Source: JBCCZC01 sp039188505
GTDB lineage: Bacteria > Pseudomonadota > Gammaproteobacteria > Xanthomonadales > SZUA-38
Direction of reading: 5' to 3'
Assembly (NCBI GenBank): GCA_039188505.1
Contig: JBCCZC010000071.1
Coordinates: 1 to 17,112, forward strand
DNA: 17,112 bases
In this document: positions 1-7,394 of the stretch, piece after piece
Layout: each line of letters opens with the position of its first letter
Position numbering within the stretch: position 1 is the first letter of the stretch
Translations under genes and position numbers: made by a program
Notes under the pieces: model-generated
The model's database searches: none
Told to the model about the DNA's origin: nothing
The model's input: the letters and a program-made list of their open reading frames with translations, nothing else

Positions 1-391
1 CCTCGACCAGCTGGTCGATGGTCACCTGGTCCATGGGGTTATCCGGATGCAGGAAGACCGCCAGCGCGTCGTAGCCGACGATGTGCTGCTGGGGATTCTG
101 ACCGCCGGACTGGGCCAGGTCGATTTCCTTCTGCTTCATCGCGCGGCTGGCGTTGGCGATATCGACCGTGCCGTTGATCAGAGCCGCGATCCCCGTTCCG
201 GAGCCGCCGCCGGACACGGCAACGACGACGTTGGCGTTCACGGTCTGGTAGCCTTCGGCCCAGGCCTGGGCCACGTTGACCAGGGTATCCGAACCTTTGT
301 TCTGGATGACCGTGCGTTGGTCGCCGCCGCCACAGGCAGCCGTCAGGGCACTGGCGATCGCCAGCACCGGAATCAGTGTCTTCGTCTTCAT
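1..391 (-). CDS. pstS: PstS-like phosphate ABC transporter substrate-binding lipoprotein (3'-truncated by window edge)
   Basis: Only the first 130 residues are in the window; the rest lies beyond the left edge. The start MKTKTLIPVL leads into a hydrophobic signal peptide and a lipobox-like TAAC with Cys20, so the protein is probably a lipoprotein in the periplasm (Thr rather than Leu at -3 is slightly off consensus). After it come GSDTL at residues 33-37 and a Gly/Ser-rich SGGGSGTG at 60-67 followed by the DIANASR segment. These are hallmarks of the PstS/PBP-like family, which binds inorganic phosphate and delivers it to PstCAB. A Pho box with a -10-like element lies 70-100 bp upstream, which supports phosphate-starvation control. 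Other PBP-like anion binders cannot be excluded from the N-terminus alone. pstC, pstA and pstB are expected to the left but cannot be seen. Confidence 0.87.
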   Translation of the reverse strand, partial: MKTKTLIPVLAIASALTAACGGGDQRTVIQNKGSDTLVNVAQAWAEGYQTVNANVVVAVSGGGSGTGIAALINGTVDIANASRAMKQKEIDLAQSGGQNPQQHIVGYDALAVFLHPDNPMDQVTIDQLVE

Positions 392-459
392 GGATCTCAT
401 CCCCGCTAGGAAAGTCTGCTCGAGTCCGGGCGCGATGCCCGGAGCGCATAACTCCCCAG

Positions 460-465
460 ATATAA
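460..465 (-). promoter_or_regulatory. Candidate -10 element of the pstS promoter
   Basis: On the minus strand TTATAT lies 9 bp after the Pho box, close to the usual PhoB-promoter geometry in which the box replaces the -35. The overlapping GATTAT (462-467) is an equally possible hexamer. The leader to the pstS ATG at 391 would be about 60 nt. This is placed by position and AT content only. Confidence 0.45.
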
Positions 466-474
466 TCAGGGATT

Positions 475-492
475 ATTGCAGTTTTGTTACAG
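475..492 (-). promoter_or_regulatory. Pho box upstream of pstS
   Basis: Read on the minus strand the site is CTGTAAC-AAAA-CTGCAAT: two 7-bp direct repeats separated by four A's, the classical PhoB-binding arrangement (E. coli consensus CTGTCAT-AAAA-CTGTCAT type). Its core GTAACAAAACTGCAA is identical to the middle Pho box before the porin at 4271-4288. It points toward pstS, and a -10-like element sits 9 bp further on. The TAA stop of the 2PGK-like gene (487-489) lies inside the first half-site. Confidence 0.85.
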
Positions 493-1683
493 GACGGTCA
501 TGTTCTCTCGCGGGCGGCGTGCGTCCGCCTCGTCGATCCGGTCCACGATGACGCGCATGATCTGCTGGATTGTCACGCTTTTCTCGTCGTTCGAGATGAT
601 CGGGTCACCCCGTCGGTCGGCCTCTGACAGGAGAAACGACTGCAGCCCCCAGATCGCGTCGAAGTTGTCGAGATAGCGATCGGCACGGCGCCTCGGCGCG
701 TCGCCGCTGCGCCCCTGGATCCGACGACGGAGCTGCTTGCGCTTCAGGGTCGCCAGCATGATCGGCACCACGATCACCTCATCGCCCAGTTCGATATCGT
801 CGAGCATCCCCGGATAGACGTGGACCCCCTCGAGGATCAGCGGCACGTGCTCGCGGAGCGCCCGTCGGATGACCGCCTCGTTCGCCTGCTTGACCAGCTG
901 AGCCTGTGCCAGGTAGCCCTCCTCGAGGAGCTGCTGGCTGTTGCCGTTACCGTTGCCATCCGGGCTGGACGGCAGCGTCTGCCACGCGACGAAGGACGAC
1001 TTGAAGATGGACGGGACCAGGCGCTCGGGCAGGAGGAAGCGCATCACTTCCCGCAGCATGTCCGTCGAGACGGAGCGGACGATGTTCAGACGGGTGGCCA
1101 GTTCCGTTGCGATCGTGCTCTTGCCGCAGCCCGCCGTGCCGCCGATCAGGATCAGCAGCGGGCGGTCCGACATGCGAAAGCGGGCCCAGGTGTCGTAGCG
1201 TCGTGCGACCTCCGCACCTGCGGCAAGCCGGAGGTAGCGGCGGAGGAGTTCGTTGAGCCGCGCAGCCGAGATCGCCTGCGTGCGCTTCTTGGCGAAATGC
1301 GTGTTCACGCGCTGGGAGATGTTGGTCGCTTCCTCGAGTTCCAGGCCGACCGCCTGCAGCACATGCGTCAGCTGCGACCTCGAGAAGTACCGGGTCTGCC
1401 CGTCGATCCCCTCAACCACCGTGGCCTGCACGTCCGCCCCGGCCAGGCGGTAGCGCCGCGCCAGCTCAGGGGTGTAGTGCTCATCGAGGTGGTCCGCCAC
1501 GCGCTCGCGCAGCGCGTCCGAGGTCAACTCGTCGACATCGGCGAGCTCGTCCCGAATGACCGATGCCACGTCATAGGCCGCGTCGAAGCCGAGCCCCAGT
1601 TCCTGCAGTGACCGCGTCAGGATCCCGCGGAGGAACGGAATACGCGTGCTCTCGGCGCTGGCGACGATGAGGGTCTTGGCCAT
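487..1683 (-). CDS. 2-phosphoglycerate kinase family protein with N-terminal ATP-cone
   Basis: 398 residues. Residues 1-95 resemble an ATP-cone (IPFLRGILTRSLQELG, then a helical stretch with the DEL motifs). A P-loop GGTAGCGKST follows at 181-190, then STDMLREVMR (206-215) and LILEGVHVYPG (282-292). This order matches the archaeal 2-phosphoglycerate kinases that feed cyclic 2,3-diphosphoglycerate synthesis; plant LPA1 proteins linked to phytic-acid levels share this domain. The substrate here is unknown. The ATG at 1683 is chosen because AGGA lies 8 nt upstream and the ATP-cone begins there; the frame stays open to 1917 but that extension has no family character. A Gly/Asn stretch near 243-248 looks like a linker. 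The gene is divergent from a histidine phosphatase, and its stop codon overlaps the pstS Pho box. The protein has no signal peptide and is presumably cytoplasmic. Confidence 0.8.
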   Translation of the reverse strand: MAKTLIVASAESTRIPFLRGILTRSLQELGLGFDAAYDVASVIRDELADVDELTSDALRERVADHLDEHYTPELARRYRLAGADVQATVVEGIDGQTRYFSRSQLTHVLQAVGLELEEATNISQRVNTHFAKKRTQAISAARLNELLRRYLRLAAGAEVARRYDTWARFRMSDRPLLILIGGTAGCGKSTIATELATRLNIVRSVSTDMLREVMRFLLPERLVPSIFKSSFVAWQTLPSSPDGNGNGNSQQLLEEGYLAQAQLVKQANEAVIRRALREHVPLILEGVHVYPGMLDDIELGDEVIVVPIMLATLKRKQLRRRIQGRSGDAPRRRADRYLDNFDAIWGLQSFLLSEADRRGDPIISNDEKSVTIQQIMRVIVDRIDEADARRPRENMTVL

Positions 1684-2054
1684 GGGTGATTCCTGTCGCG
1701 TCCCTTCCGGACCATGGTAACGATTTGCGTCGGCCCGCGGCTGGCCCCGGCTCGAGCCCGAGCAGCCAGCCCCGAAGCCCTCACAGCAAGGCGTTTGCTG
1801 CGATCCCGAAACCCGGCGACGGACAATTTGATCGCACTCCCGGGGGACGGGGGACCAGGTGCCGTATCCTTGTGGAGAACAGGCGTTGGTGCAAGAGCCG
1901 ACCGGGCTTTTGGCCACCTACGATGTGATCACGCCTCGTTGATCGCAAATGGAAGATCGTGGCCGCCGGGGTTTGGAGGGTCAGGCAGAATGAAGTCGCA
2001 GCGCACATCGCACGGCAGCTTGGGGCGAGGCGTTCGCCGGTACTGAACAGAACG
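1684..2054. other. Intergenic region between the divergent kinase and phosphatase genes
   Basis: 371 bp between two divergent starts, so it should hold both promoters. I see no Pho box, no convincing -35/-10 pair and no strong hairpin. Short open frames cross it on both strands, but they have arginine/proline-rich sequences without family character. The only clear signal is the AGGA ribosome-binding site of the kinase gene at its left end. Confidence 0.4.
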
Positions 2055-2759
2055 ATGACACAGTCCCACGGCAACCGCCTGATCGCGGCACTCATTCGGC
2101 ACGGCGAATACGAACAGCTCCCCGATACGCCGAGCGCCCATCAGCCCTACGCACTCAACAAGAAAGGCAATCGGCACGCGCGGGCCGGAGCCGCCGAGCT
2201 GCTCGAGGCGGTCCGAAAGAACAACTGGAACGTGTATCCGGTGTTTGACTGTTCGACGCTGCTCCGGGCCTGGCAGACCGCCGGGATCTACCGGGAACTG
2301 ATGGCCGAGTCGATGACCGTCGAACCCGTGCTCGAGTCCTTCGACATGCTCGTGGAGCGCGGCATGGGAAGTGCGGCCAACCTCAGCATGGGGGAGATCA
2401 ACCGCATCATCGAGGCCGACCCGCGCTACGATCCGCCCCCCAGGGGCTGGAAGTCCATGACCCACTACCGCCTGCCGATGTTCGGTGCCGAGTCGCTCCA
2501 CGATGCCGGCATTCGCGTCGCCGGACACATCGATCACCGGCTGGATGCCGTCGCGGGCGTCGTCGATGTCGACACGGTGAAGATCTTCGTCGGTCACGGC
2601 GCCGCCTTTCGCCACGCCGTTCGTTCCTTCGGCGTGATCTCGGACGAGGACGCCGTCGAGCTCAGGATGCGCTACGGGCGTCCGATGTTCTTCGAACGTC
2701 TCGCTGACGGCCAGTGGCGCCACATCGGCGGACGCTGGAAGCGCATCGCTCCCGAGTAG
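2055..2759 (+). CDS. Histidine phosphatase (phosphoglycerate-mutase-like) family protein
   Basis: 234 residues, no signal peptide, presumably cytoplasmic. The branch-1 histidine phosphatase signature is complete: RHGEY at 15-19 (nucleophile His16), STLLRAWQTA at 67-76, ESL at 146-148 (acid Glu) and GHG at 180-182 (second catalytic His). Members move or remove phosphoryl groups through a phosphohistidine intermediate. The substrate cannot be read from the sequence, but the divergent neighbour is a 2-phosphoglycerate-kinase-like protein, so a phosphorylated glycerate or polyol is a reasonable guess. The ATG at 2055 is preferred because homology begins just after it. A GTG at 1959 is in frame but adds an unconvincing extension, and neither has a good Shine-Dalgarno. 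It converges on phoR with a 12-bp gap. Confidence 0.8.
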   Translation: MTQSHGNRLIAALIRHGEYEQLPDTPSAHQPYALNKKGNRHARAGAAELLEAVRKNNWNVYPVFDCSTLLRAWQTAGIYRELMAESMTVEPVLESFDMLVERGMGSAANLSMGEINRIIEADPRYDPPPRGWKSMTHYRLPMFGAESLHDAGIRVAGHIDHRLDAVAGVVDVDTVKIFVGHGAAFRHAVRSFGVISDEDAVELRMRYGRPMFFERLADGQWRHIGGRWKRIAPE

Positions 2760-2771
2760 GCGCGGCGAGGC

Positions 2772-4094
2772 TCAACCCGCCAGCTCAGGCCCGTCCTTCG
2801 CTCCGTCGATGGTGCGCTCACGCGGAAAGACGGCTCGGAAAGTGGTCCCGGAACCGATTTCGCTCTCGATCTCCAGCGCGGCGTCGTGCAGCACGAGGAT
2901 GTTCTTGACGATCGCCAGGCCCAGGCCCGTTCCGCCGGTCGCGCGGGATCGATCGGTCGAGACGCGGTAGAAGCGTTCCGTCAGGCGCGGAATATGTTCC
3001 GCGGCGATTCCGGGGCCGTCGTCCGTCACCTCGAAGGTCGCCTGGCCGTCGCGCAGATACCAGCGGAACGAGATGCGCCGACCCTCCGGCGTATACCGGA
3101 TCGCATTCGAAACGAGATTCATGAACGCCGAGCGGAGATCGCTCGGACTGCCGGTGACGACGACCGTGGACGAGGCATGCCACACCAGCGTGTGGCGACC
3201 GCCGCTCAGTGCCTCGGCCTCGTTGGCGACGCTCGTCACCACACCGTGGACGTTGACGACGACCTCGTCCTCGAGCGCCCCGATCGCGTCGAGGCGCGAC
3301 AAGGTCAGCAGATCCTCGACGATCGCTCGCATGCGATCGGATTGCTCGGACATGCGACGGATGATCATTTGCCATTCGTCGCTGGCGTCAATCTCCATGG
3401 CCTCGACATAGCCGGAGATCACCGTGAGCGGGGTGCGGAGTTCGTGGGACACATTGGCCACGAAGTCCTTTCGCATGGCCTCGACGCGATGAAGTTGCGT
3501 GACGTCCTGCGCGATGAGCAGCGACTGCGTGCTGGAGAACGGAATCAGACTGAGGCTCAGCTTCGTCTTGTCGGTCGGCGCATCGACGAGCAACTCCTCC
3601 GTGGCGTCATCCCCCGCCAGCCACGCTTCGACCCGCGGATCCGTCAGCGTCTGCGTCAAGGACGAACCAACGTCATCCCGGCGATCGAGGCCTAGCATGG
3701 TCGCGGCGCTCGGGTTGAGCCATTGGATGTCCTGATCCTGGTCGACAATCAGAACGCCCGCCGGAATGGCTGAAATGGCCTCTCGGATCTCCCTGACGCT
3801 TCGCAGCAGGCGTTGCCTGCGTGCCTGTGACTCCCTCTGGCGCTGATGCAAGGCCGCGAAGATCCCCGACCAGACGCCGATGCCTGACACCGGTCCGAAG
3901 CGCCTGCGGCTGGTTAGCCAGCGATGCAACCGGTAAAGATTCAGGAGATGCCACATGAGGACGGCTGCCACCGCCAGCGAAATGCCGATCCAGACATGAT
4001 CGAAAAGAGCGCCCGCGATGGCGCCAGCCGTAACGAGGCCCCCGATCGCCAGCGCGTCCGACACCCAGGGTAATGAGGCTCGAGCTGAACTCAT
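2772..4094 (-). CDS. phoR: PhoR-type phosphate regulon sensor histidine kinase
   Basis: 440 residues. Two membrane segments (about 14-31 and 34-54) with almost no periplasmic loop precede a linker, a PAS-like domain (about 105-200, with PAGVLIVD and WLNPSA), and the kinase core: H-box SHELRTPL (phospho-acceptor His217), N-box NLVSNAIRYTP (325-335), G1 DDGPGI (358-363), ERFYRV, and G2 GGTGLGLAI (387-395). The minimal periplasmic loop plus PAS is the PhoR layout: PhoR senses phosphate status through Pst/PhoU and phosphorylates PhoB. The island context (pstS, porin, Pho boxes) supports this. No phoB is adjacent: upstream is the divergent porin, and the frame above the ATG at 4094 carries no receiver or winged-helix sequence. 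The start has a weak ribosome-binding site. A distant TATACA (4211-4216) could be a -10. Confidence 0.85.
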   Translation of the reverse strand: MSSARASLPWVSDALAIGGLVTAGAIAGALFDHVWIGISLAVAAVLMWHLLNLYRLHRWLTSRRRFGPVSGIGVWSGIFAALHQRQRESQARRQRLLRSVREIREAISAIPAGVLIVDQDQDIQWLNPSAATMLGLDRRDDVGSSLTQTLTDPRVEAWLAGDDATEELLVDAPTDKTKLSLSLIPFSSTQSLLIAQDVTQLHRVEAMRKDFVANVSHELRTPLTVISGYVEAMEIDASDEWQMIIRRMSEQSDRMRAIVEDLLTLSRLDAIGALEDEVVVNVHGVVTSVANEAEALSGGRHTLVWHASSTVVVTGSPSDLRSAFMNLVSNAIRYTPEGRRISFRWYLRDGQATFEVTDDGPGIAAEHIPRLTERFYRVSTDRSRATGGTGLGLAIVKNILVLHDAALEIESEIGSGTTFRAVFPRERTIDGAKDGPELAG

Positions 4095-4250
4095 CGTGCG
4101 GTCATGCCCGCTGGTCCTCGCGCAGCGGCTCTCGCGGGTTGGGTCCTTGGCTAGCCATGCGATCCCAGTTTCCGGTCGGAGTCCTACATGATCCAGAACC
4201 CGACCGTGACTGTATACCTCCAAGCAAAGACAGCGCCCCGATGTCGCAGG

Positions 4251-4268
4251 CTGTCAAAAAACTGCAAT
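4251..4268 (+). promoter_or_regulatory. Pho box 1 of the porin promoter
   Basis: CTGTCAA-AAAA-CTGCAAT: two 7-bp half-sites 11 bp apart in the orientation of the porin gene. It is the most upstream of three boxes that follow each other at exactly 20 bp. Confidence 0.8.
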
Positions 4269-4270
4269 CT

Positions 4271-4288
4271 CCGTAACAAAACTGCAAC
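4271..4288 (+). promoter_or_regulatory. Pho box 2 of the porin promoter
   Basis: CCGTAAC-AAAA-CTGCAAC. It shares the 15-bp core GTAACAAAACTGCAA with the pstS Pho box at 475-492. It is in phase with its neighbours (20 bp each side), so PhoB dimers could bind side by side on one face of the helix. Confidence 0.82.
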
Positions 4289-4290
4289 TT

Positions 4291-4308
4291 CTGTCATAAA
4301 ACTGTAAT
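4291..4308 (+). promoter_or_regulatory. Pho box 3 (promoter-proximal) of the porin promoter
   Basis: CTGTCAT-AAAA-CTGTAAT, a near-perfect match to the E. coli consensus and the strongest of the four boxes. CAAACT, a poor -10, lies 10 bp downstream (4319-4324), consistent with a promoter that depends on PhoB instead of a -35. The leader to the porin start is then about 160 nt. Confidence 0.9.
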
Positions 4309-4492
4309 CCGACCGCAACAAACTCTGCCGCCATCCAGATGGACTTATGCCGGCACGGGCGTTGGTTGCCCCGTGTTCTGGATCGGCTTACGCCGATGCG
4401 TCAGCGCGTGTTGGGCCCCACCACTCACGGGGATGCGCTGAGTTCCGCTGGAAGACAGTCACTAGTTCACGATCGAAATGAGGACCATTGCC

Positions 4493-5821
4493 ATGATGAC
4501 GGGGAGATGCCGCGCGGTCACTGCGGCGGTCGCGTTGGCCACTGCGATGCCGGTGGTCGCGGCGGACAAGGAGCTGCTGGACATTCTGCTGGCCAACGGC
4601 GCCATCGACCAGGCTCAATACGAGAAGCTGCTGAAGAAGGAAGAGATCGAGAAGAGCGACGTGGACGAAGTGATCGCCACGCTCGATCGAAAGGGCCTCA
4701 ACGTGAAGACGTCCGATGGCGATTACACCTTCAAGATCGGCACCCGGCTCCACGCCGAGGCCTCGACGCACAAGGGTGACCTGCCGGAGGGCAACGAACC
4801 CAACAACGGCACCGAGCTTCGTCGCGCGCGCATCGAGGCCAAGGGCACCATCGCGAAGAACTGGAATTGGGTCGCGGAAGTCGACTTCGCCGACGACCGG
4901 ACCTCGGTGAAGGACTTCTGGCTCGGCTACAAGACCGAGGGCGGCACGAAGCTGATGTTCGGCCACCAGAAGCAGCCCTACAGCCTCGATATCGAGATGA
5001 GCTCGAACGACATCGCTTTCGTGGAACGGTCCGTCGACAACTTCCTGCTCGTGCCGTTCGCCGACCGCGCCATCGGCTTCCGGGCCGAACGTTCGGGCAG
5101 CAACTGGTACGCCGCTGGTGGCTTCTTCGGTGATTCGGCGGGCCCGCTGGCGGACGCGCAGAACGAGGGCCGCGGGGCTGTCGGTCGGTTCGTCTACTCG
5201 CCGATCGTCGATGATGATCAGATCCTGCACCTCGGCGTCCGCGCCCTTGGCAGGGATCCCGCGGACGGCGCACGATTCGTCCGGCTCCGGGACGAGACGA
5301 CGCACTTGTCGGGCCTTCGGATCGTGGATACCGGTGTGATTCTCGGTGTCGATCGGAGCGTGGTTTCGGGCCTCGAAGCGGCCTACGCCGCCGGGCCGTT
5401 GTCCTTCATGGGTGAATACCACGACCTGGAAATCGAACGAAACAACGCCGACGACCTCAATTTCAGCGGCTGGCATCTCATTGGTCGCTGGGCCATCACC
5501 GGCGAGTCCTACGCCGATGCCTACAAGATGAGCTCCGGCGAGTTCAAGCGACTGACGCCGCGCCAGGATTTCGATCGCGACGCGGGTACCTGGGGTGCCT
5601 GGGAGTTCGCCCTGCGCTACGCCAACCTTGATCTGAACGACGGCGATATCCTCGGCGGCGAGGAAGATGTGGTCAGCACGGCGCTGAACTGGTACCCGAA
5701 TTCGAACATGCGCTTCATGTTCGAGTGGACGCGGATCGTCGACACGGACGAGTCGTCGCCACTCCGCGAGGCCGCCGTCGGGCTCAATATCTTCCAGGTG
5801 CGCACCCAGTACACCTTCTGA
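4493..5821 (+). CDS. OprO/OprP-type phosphate-selective porin (Porin_O_P family)
   Basis: 442 residues. The signal peptide ends about VVAA/DK, followed by a short helical N-terminal stretch (KELLDILLANGAIDQAQYEKLL) typical of Porin_O_P proteins. The rest is alternating beta-strand sequence with aromatic girdles (DFWLGYKTEG, FGHQKQPYSLD, NWYAAGGFFG, WGAWEFALRYANL, LNWYPNSNMRF) and a C-terminal TYTF whose last Phe is the signal for outer-membrane assembly. OprP-type trimers pass phosphate or polyphosphate into the periplasm under phosphate limitation, matching the three Pho boxes upstream. Start: the ATG at 4493 has AGGA 8 nt upstream (within 4479-4484); the ATG at 4478, five residues longer, has no ribosome-binding site. 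Selectivity for phosphate is inferred from family and context. Confidence 0.9.
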   Translation: MMTGRCRAVTAAVALATAMPVVAADKELLDILLANGAIDQAQYEKLLKKEEIEKSDVDEVIATLDRKGLNVKTSDGDYTFKIGTRLHAEASTHKGDLPEGNEPNNGTELRRARIEAKGTIAKNWNWVAEVDFADDRTSVKDFWLGYKTEGGTKLMFGHQKQPYSLDIEMSSNDIAFVERSVDNFLLVPFADRAIGFRAERSGSNWYAAGGFFGDSAGPLADAQNEGRGAVGRFVYSPIVDDDQILHLGVRALGRDPADGARFVRLRDETTHLSGLRIVDTGVILGVDRSVVSGLEAAYAAGPLSFMGEYHDLEIERNNADDLNFSGWHLIGRWAITGESYADAYKMSSGEFKRLTPRQDFDRDAGTWGAWEFALRYANLDLNDGDILGGEEDVVSTALNWYPNSNMRFMFEWTRIVDTDESSPLREAAVGLNIFQVRTQYTF

Positions 5822-6328
5822 CGGGGAATGCCCTCGAAACCCGCGGCCGCGCGAGTGGCTGCGGGTCTCGAACGACGATCGGACGGCAGGCTGGATTCGT
5901 CGTCGGCCTGGGCGCGGCCCGCTGACGACGCTCCGGGCTTCGGCCAGACCCGCCCGCTGGACCGGGCCGGGCACGACGCCAACGACCTCGCGCTCAGCGG
6001 TTTCGCGAGCTACAGCGGCCGAAGCCAAGCGGGACCCGTGCTGTCGGGCATGGCGGCCGGCAACGGGCAGGAGTTCCGGCAGGCCGGTTCGCCGATTATC
6101 CGTTCCACCTGAGCAGCATCCTGGTCCGGGCACCGAAGCGACGCCCATGCCCGTGAGTGTCGGCACGGTGAAGCGGCGCCGGGACGCGCTACAGTGACTC
6201 GAATTGGAGCCGGGAGTGCGTCGCGCCCACGCGGCGCCTGGACCCCATCGGTCTCCCGGGATCGTTGAGAGTCAGGACGGAAAGGGCACGGTCATCTTCT
6301 TTTGCCGCACGTAGTCCAGAGCCACTTC
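5822..6328. other. Intergenic region between porin and NylB-like hydrolase
   Basis: 507 bp. Apart from the hairpin at 5835-5870 I see nothing firm. A plus-strand open frame at 5828-6112 is alanine/arginine-rich with no recognisable domain and no ribosome-binding site. TACAGT at 6190-6195 could be a -10, but no matching -35 is visible. Confidence 0.35.
5835..5870 (+). terminator. Stem-loop after the porin gene
   Basis: CGAAACCCGCGGCC pairs with GGCTGCGGGTCTCG (one G-U, one A-C mismatch) around an 8-nt loop, starting 14 bp after the porin stop. It is strong enough to be a terminator hairpin, but no T-tract follows, so intrinsic termination is uncertain. It may instead protect the 3' end of the mRNA. 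Confidence 0.4.
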
Positions 6329-7357
6329 ATGAAGCATTTCCTCCTGCTCGCGGTTGGTCTGCTCGTCCTGTCCGTTGCATCGACGCAGCCTGCAGGGGAC
6401 GACGGCTTCGAGCGAATCCGGGAGCGCGCCGAGGCGCTCGCGCCCCTGAACAGTCTCCTCATCTGGCATGCCGACTCGCTGGTCGTCGAGGAGTACTTCC
6501 GCGGGATGAGCCGCGAGCGAAGCTTCAACATCAAGTCGGCGTCCAAGTCCGTGCTGTCGGCCCTGGTGGGCATCGCCGTCGAGGATGGCCACCTCGAAGA
6601 GCTCGACCAGCCGCTCCATACCCTCCTTCCCGAAGCCTTCGAGGGCGAGGACGAGGCCAAGAAGGCGATCACGCTAGAGCACGCGCTCAAGATGCGCACG
6701 GGGCTGGAGACCACGTCCTTCGGCAACTACGGCGCGTGGGTACAGTCCCGGGACTGGGTCGGGTTCCAGGTCAGGCAGCCAATCGAATGCCCGCCGGACC
6801 GGTGCTGGTCCTATTCGACGGGGACGTCCCATCTCCTCTCCGCCATCCTCACCCGCCAGACCGGCCAATCGACGTTCCAGTACGCTCGCAGGGCCCTGTT
6901 CGACCCGCTGGGCATTCGCATCGACGGATGGGATCGCGACCCGTCGGGCATCTACCTCGGCGGCAACAACATGGCGATGCGCCCGCGAGACCTCCTGCGG
7001 TTCGGACGACTCTATCTGCAGAACGGCGTCTGGAACGGGCAGCGCCTTCTTTCCGAAGAGTGGATCGAGCGATCTTGGGGAAGCTACGCGGTGTCGCCCT
7101 GGAACGGGCACAACTACGGCTACATGTGGTGGAACACCACCCTCGCCGGCGAGAAGGCGTATTTCGCCTGGGGCTACGGCGGCCAGTTCCTGTTCGTGGT
7201 TCCCGACCTCGATCTCGCCGTCGTCATCTCCTCGTCGCTGTCGAATCGGCCAGCCGGTAGCGGCCGCCACAATCAACGGGTGCATCGGTTCATGAGCCAG
7301 CAGGTTGTCCCCGCGTTCCAGTCTGAAGCGCATCGGAACACGGCTTCTGCCCGCTGA
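6329..7357 (+). CDS. Secreted serine hydrolase, NylB-like (beta-lactamase fold)
   Basis: 342 residues. The N-terminal signal peptide (MKHFLLLAVGLLVLSVAS) predicts export to the periplasm or beyond. The nucleophile motif is SASK at 70-73 within NIKSASKSVLSALVGIAVEDG. The second motif is YST at 162-164 and the third region is GYGGQ at 282-286. PLGIRIDGWDRDP (193-205) and the segment MRPRDLLRFGRLYL are typical of the NylB (6-aminohexanoate-dimer hydrolase) and esterase branch of class C beta-lactamase-fold enzymes. The real substrate is unknown: ester, amide or peptide are all possible. The ATG at 6329 is chosen over an in-frame TTG at 6302 because the signal peptide starts there; the ribosome-binding site is weak. 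A frameshifted remnant of a related gene lies at 11898-12010. The gene converges on the next one with a 37-bp gap and no clear terminator. Confidence 0.82.
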   Translation: MKHFLLLAVGLLVLSVASTQPAGDDGFERIRERAEALAPLNSLLIWHADSLVVEEYFRGMSRERSFNIKSASKSVLSALVGIAVEDGHLEELDQPLHTLLPEAFEGEDEAKKAITLEHALKMRTGLETTSFGNYGAWVQSRDWVGFQVRQPIECPPDRCWSYSTGTSHLLSAILTRQTGQSTFQYARRALFDPLGIRIDGWDRDPSGIYLGGNNMAMRPRDLLRFGRLYLQNGVWNGQRLLSEEWIERSWGSYAVSPWNGHNYGYMWWNTTLAGEKAYFAWGYGGQFLFVVPDLDLAVVISSSLSNRPAGSGRHNQRVHRFMSQQVVPAFQSEAHRNTASAR

Positions 7358-7394
7358 TCACAGCTGGCGCCGCAAGGCCAGGGCACGCTCGGGA

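Noticed and set aside
820..1611. 263-codon open frame antisense to the 2PGK-like gene
   Set aside because: No recognisable motif, while the opposite strand has a full ATP-cone and P-loop.
1684..1917. N-terminal extension of the 2PGK-like gene
   Set aside because: In frame but without family character; the ATG at 1683 has a ribosome-binding site and starts at the ATP-cone.
5828..6112. Small gene after the porin
   Set aside because: Begins inside the post-porin hairpin region, has no ribosome-binding site and no recognisable sequence.
4388..6166. 592-codon open frame antisense to the porin
   Set aside because: Its sequence is a low-complexity shadow of the porin's codons (Val/Gly/Arg-rich, no domain), a common artefact in high-GC DNA.
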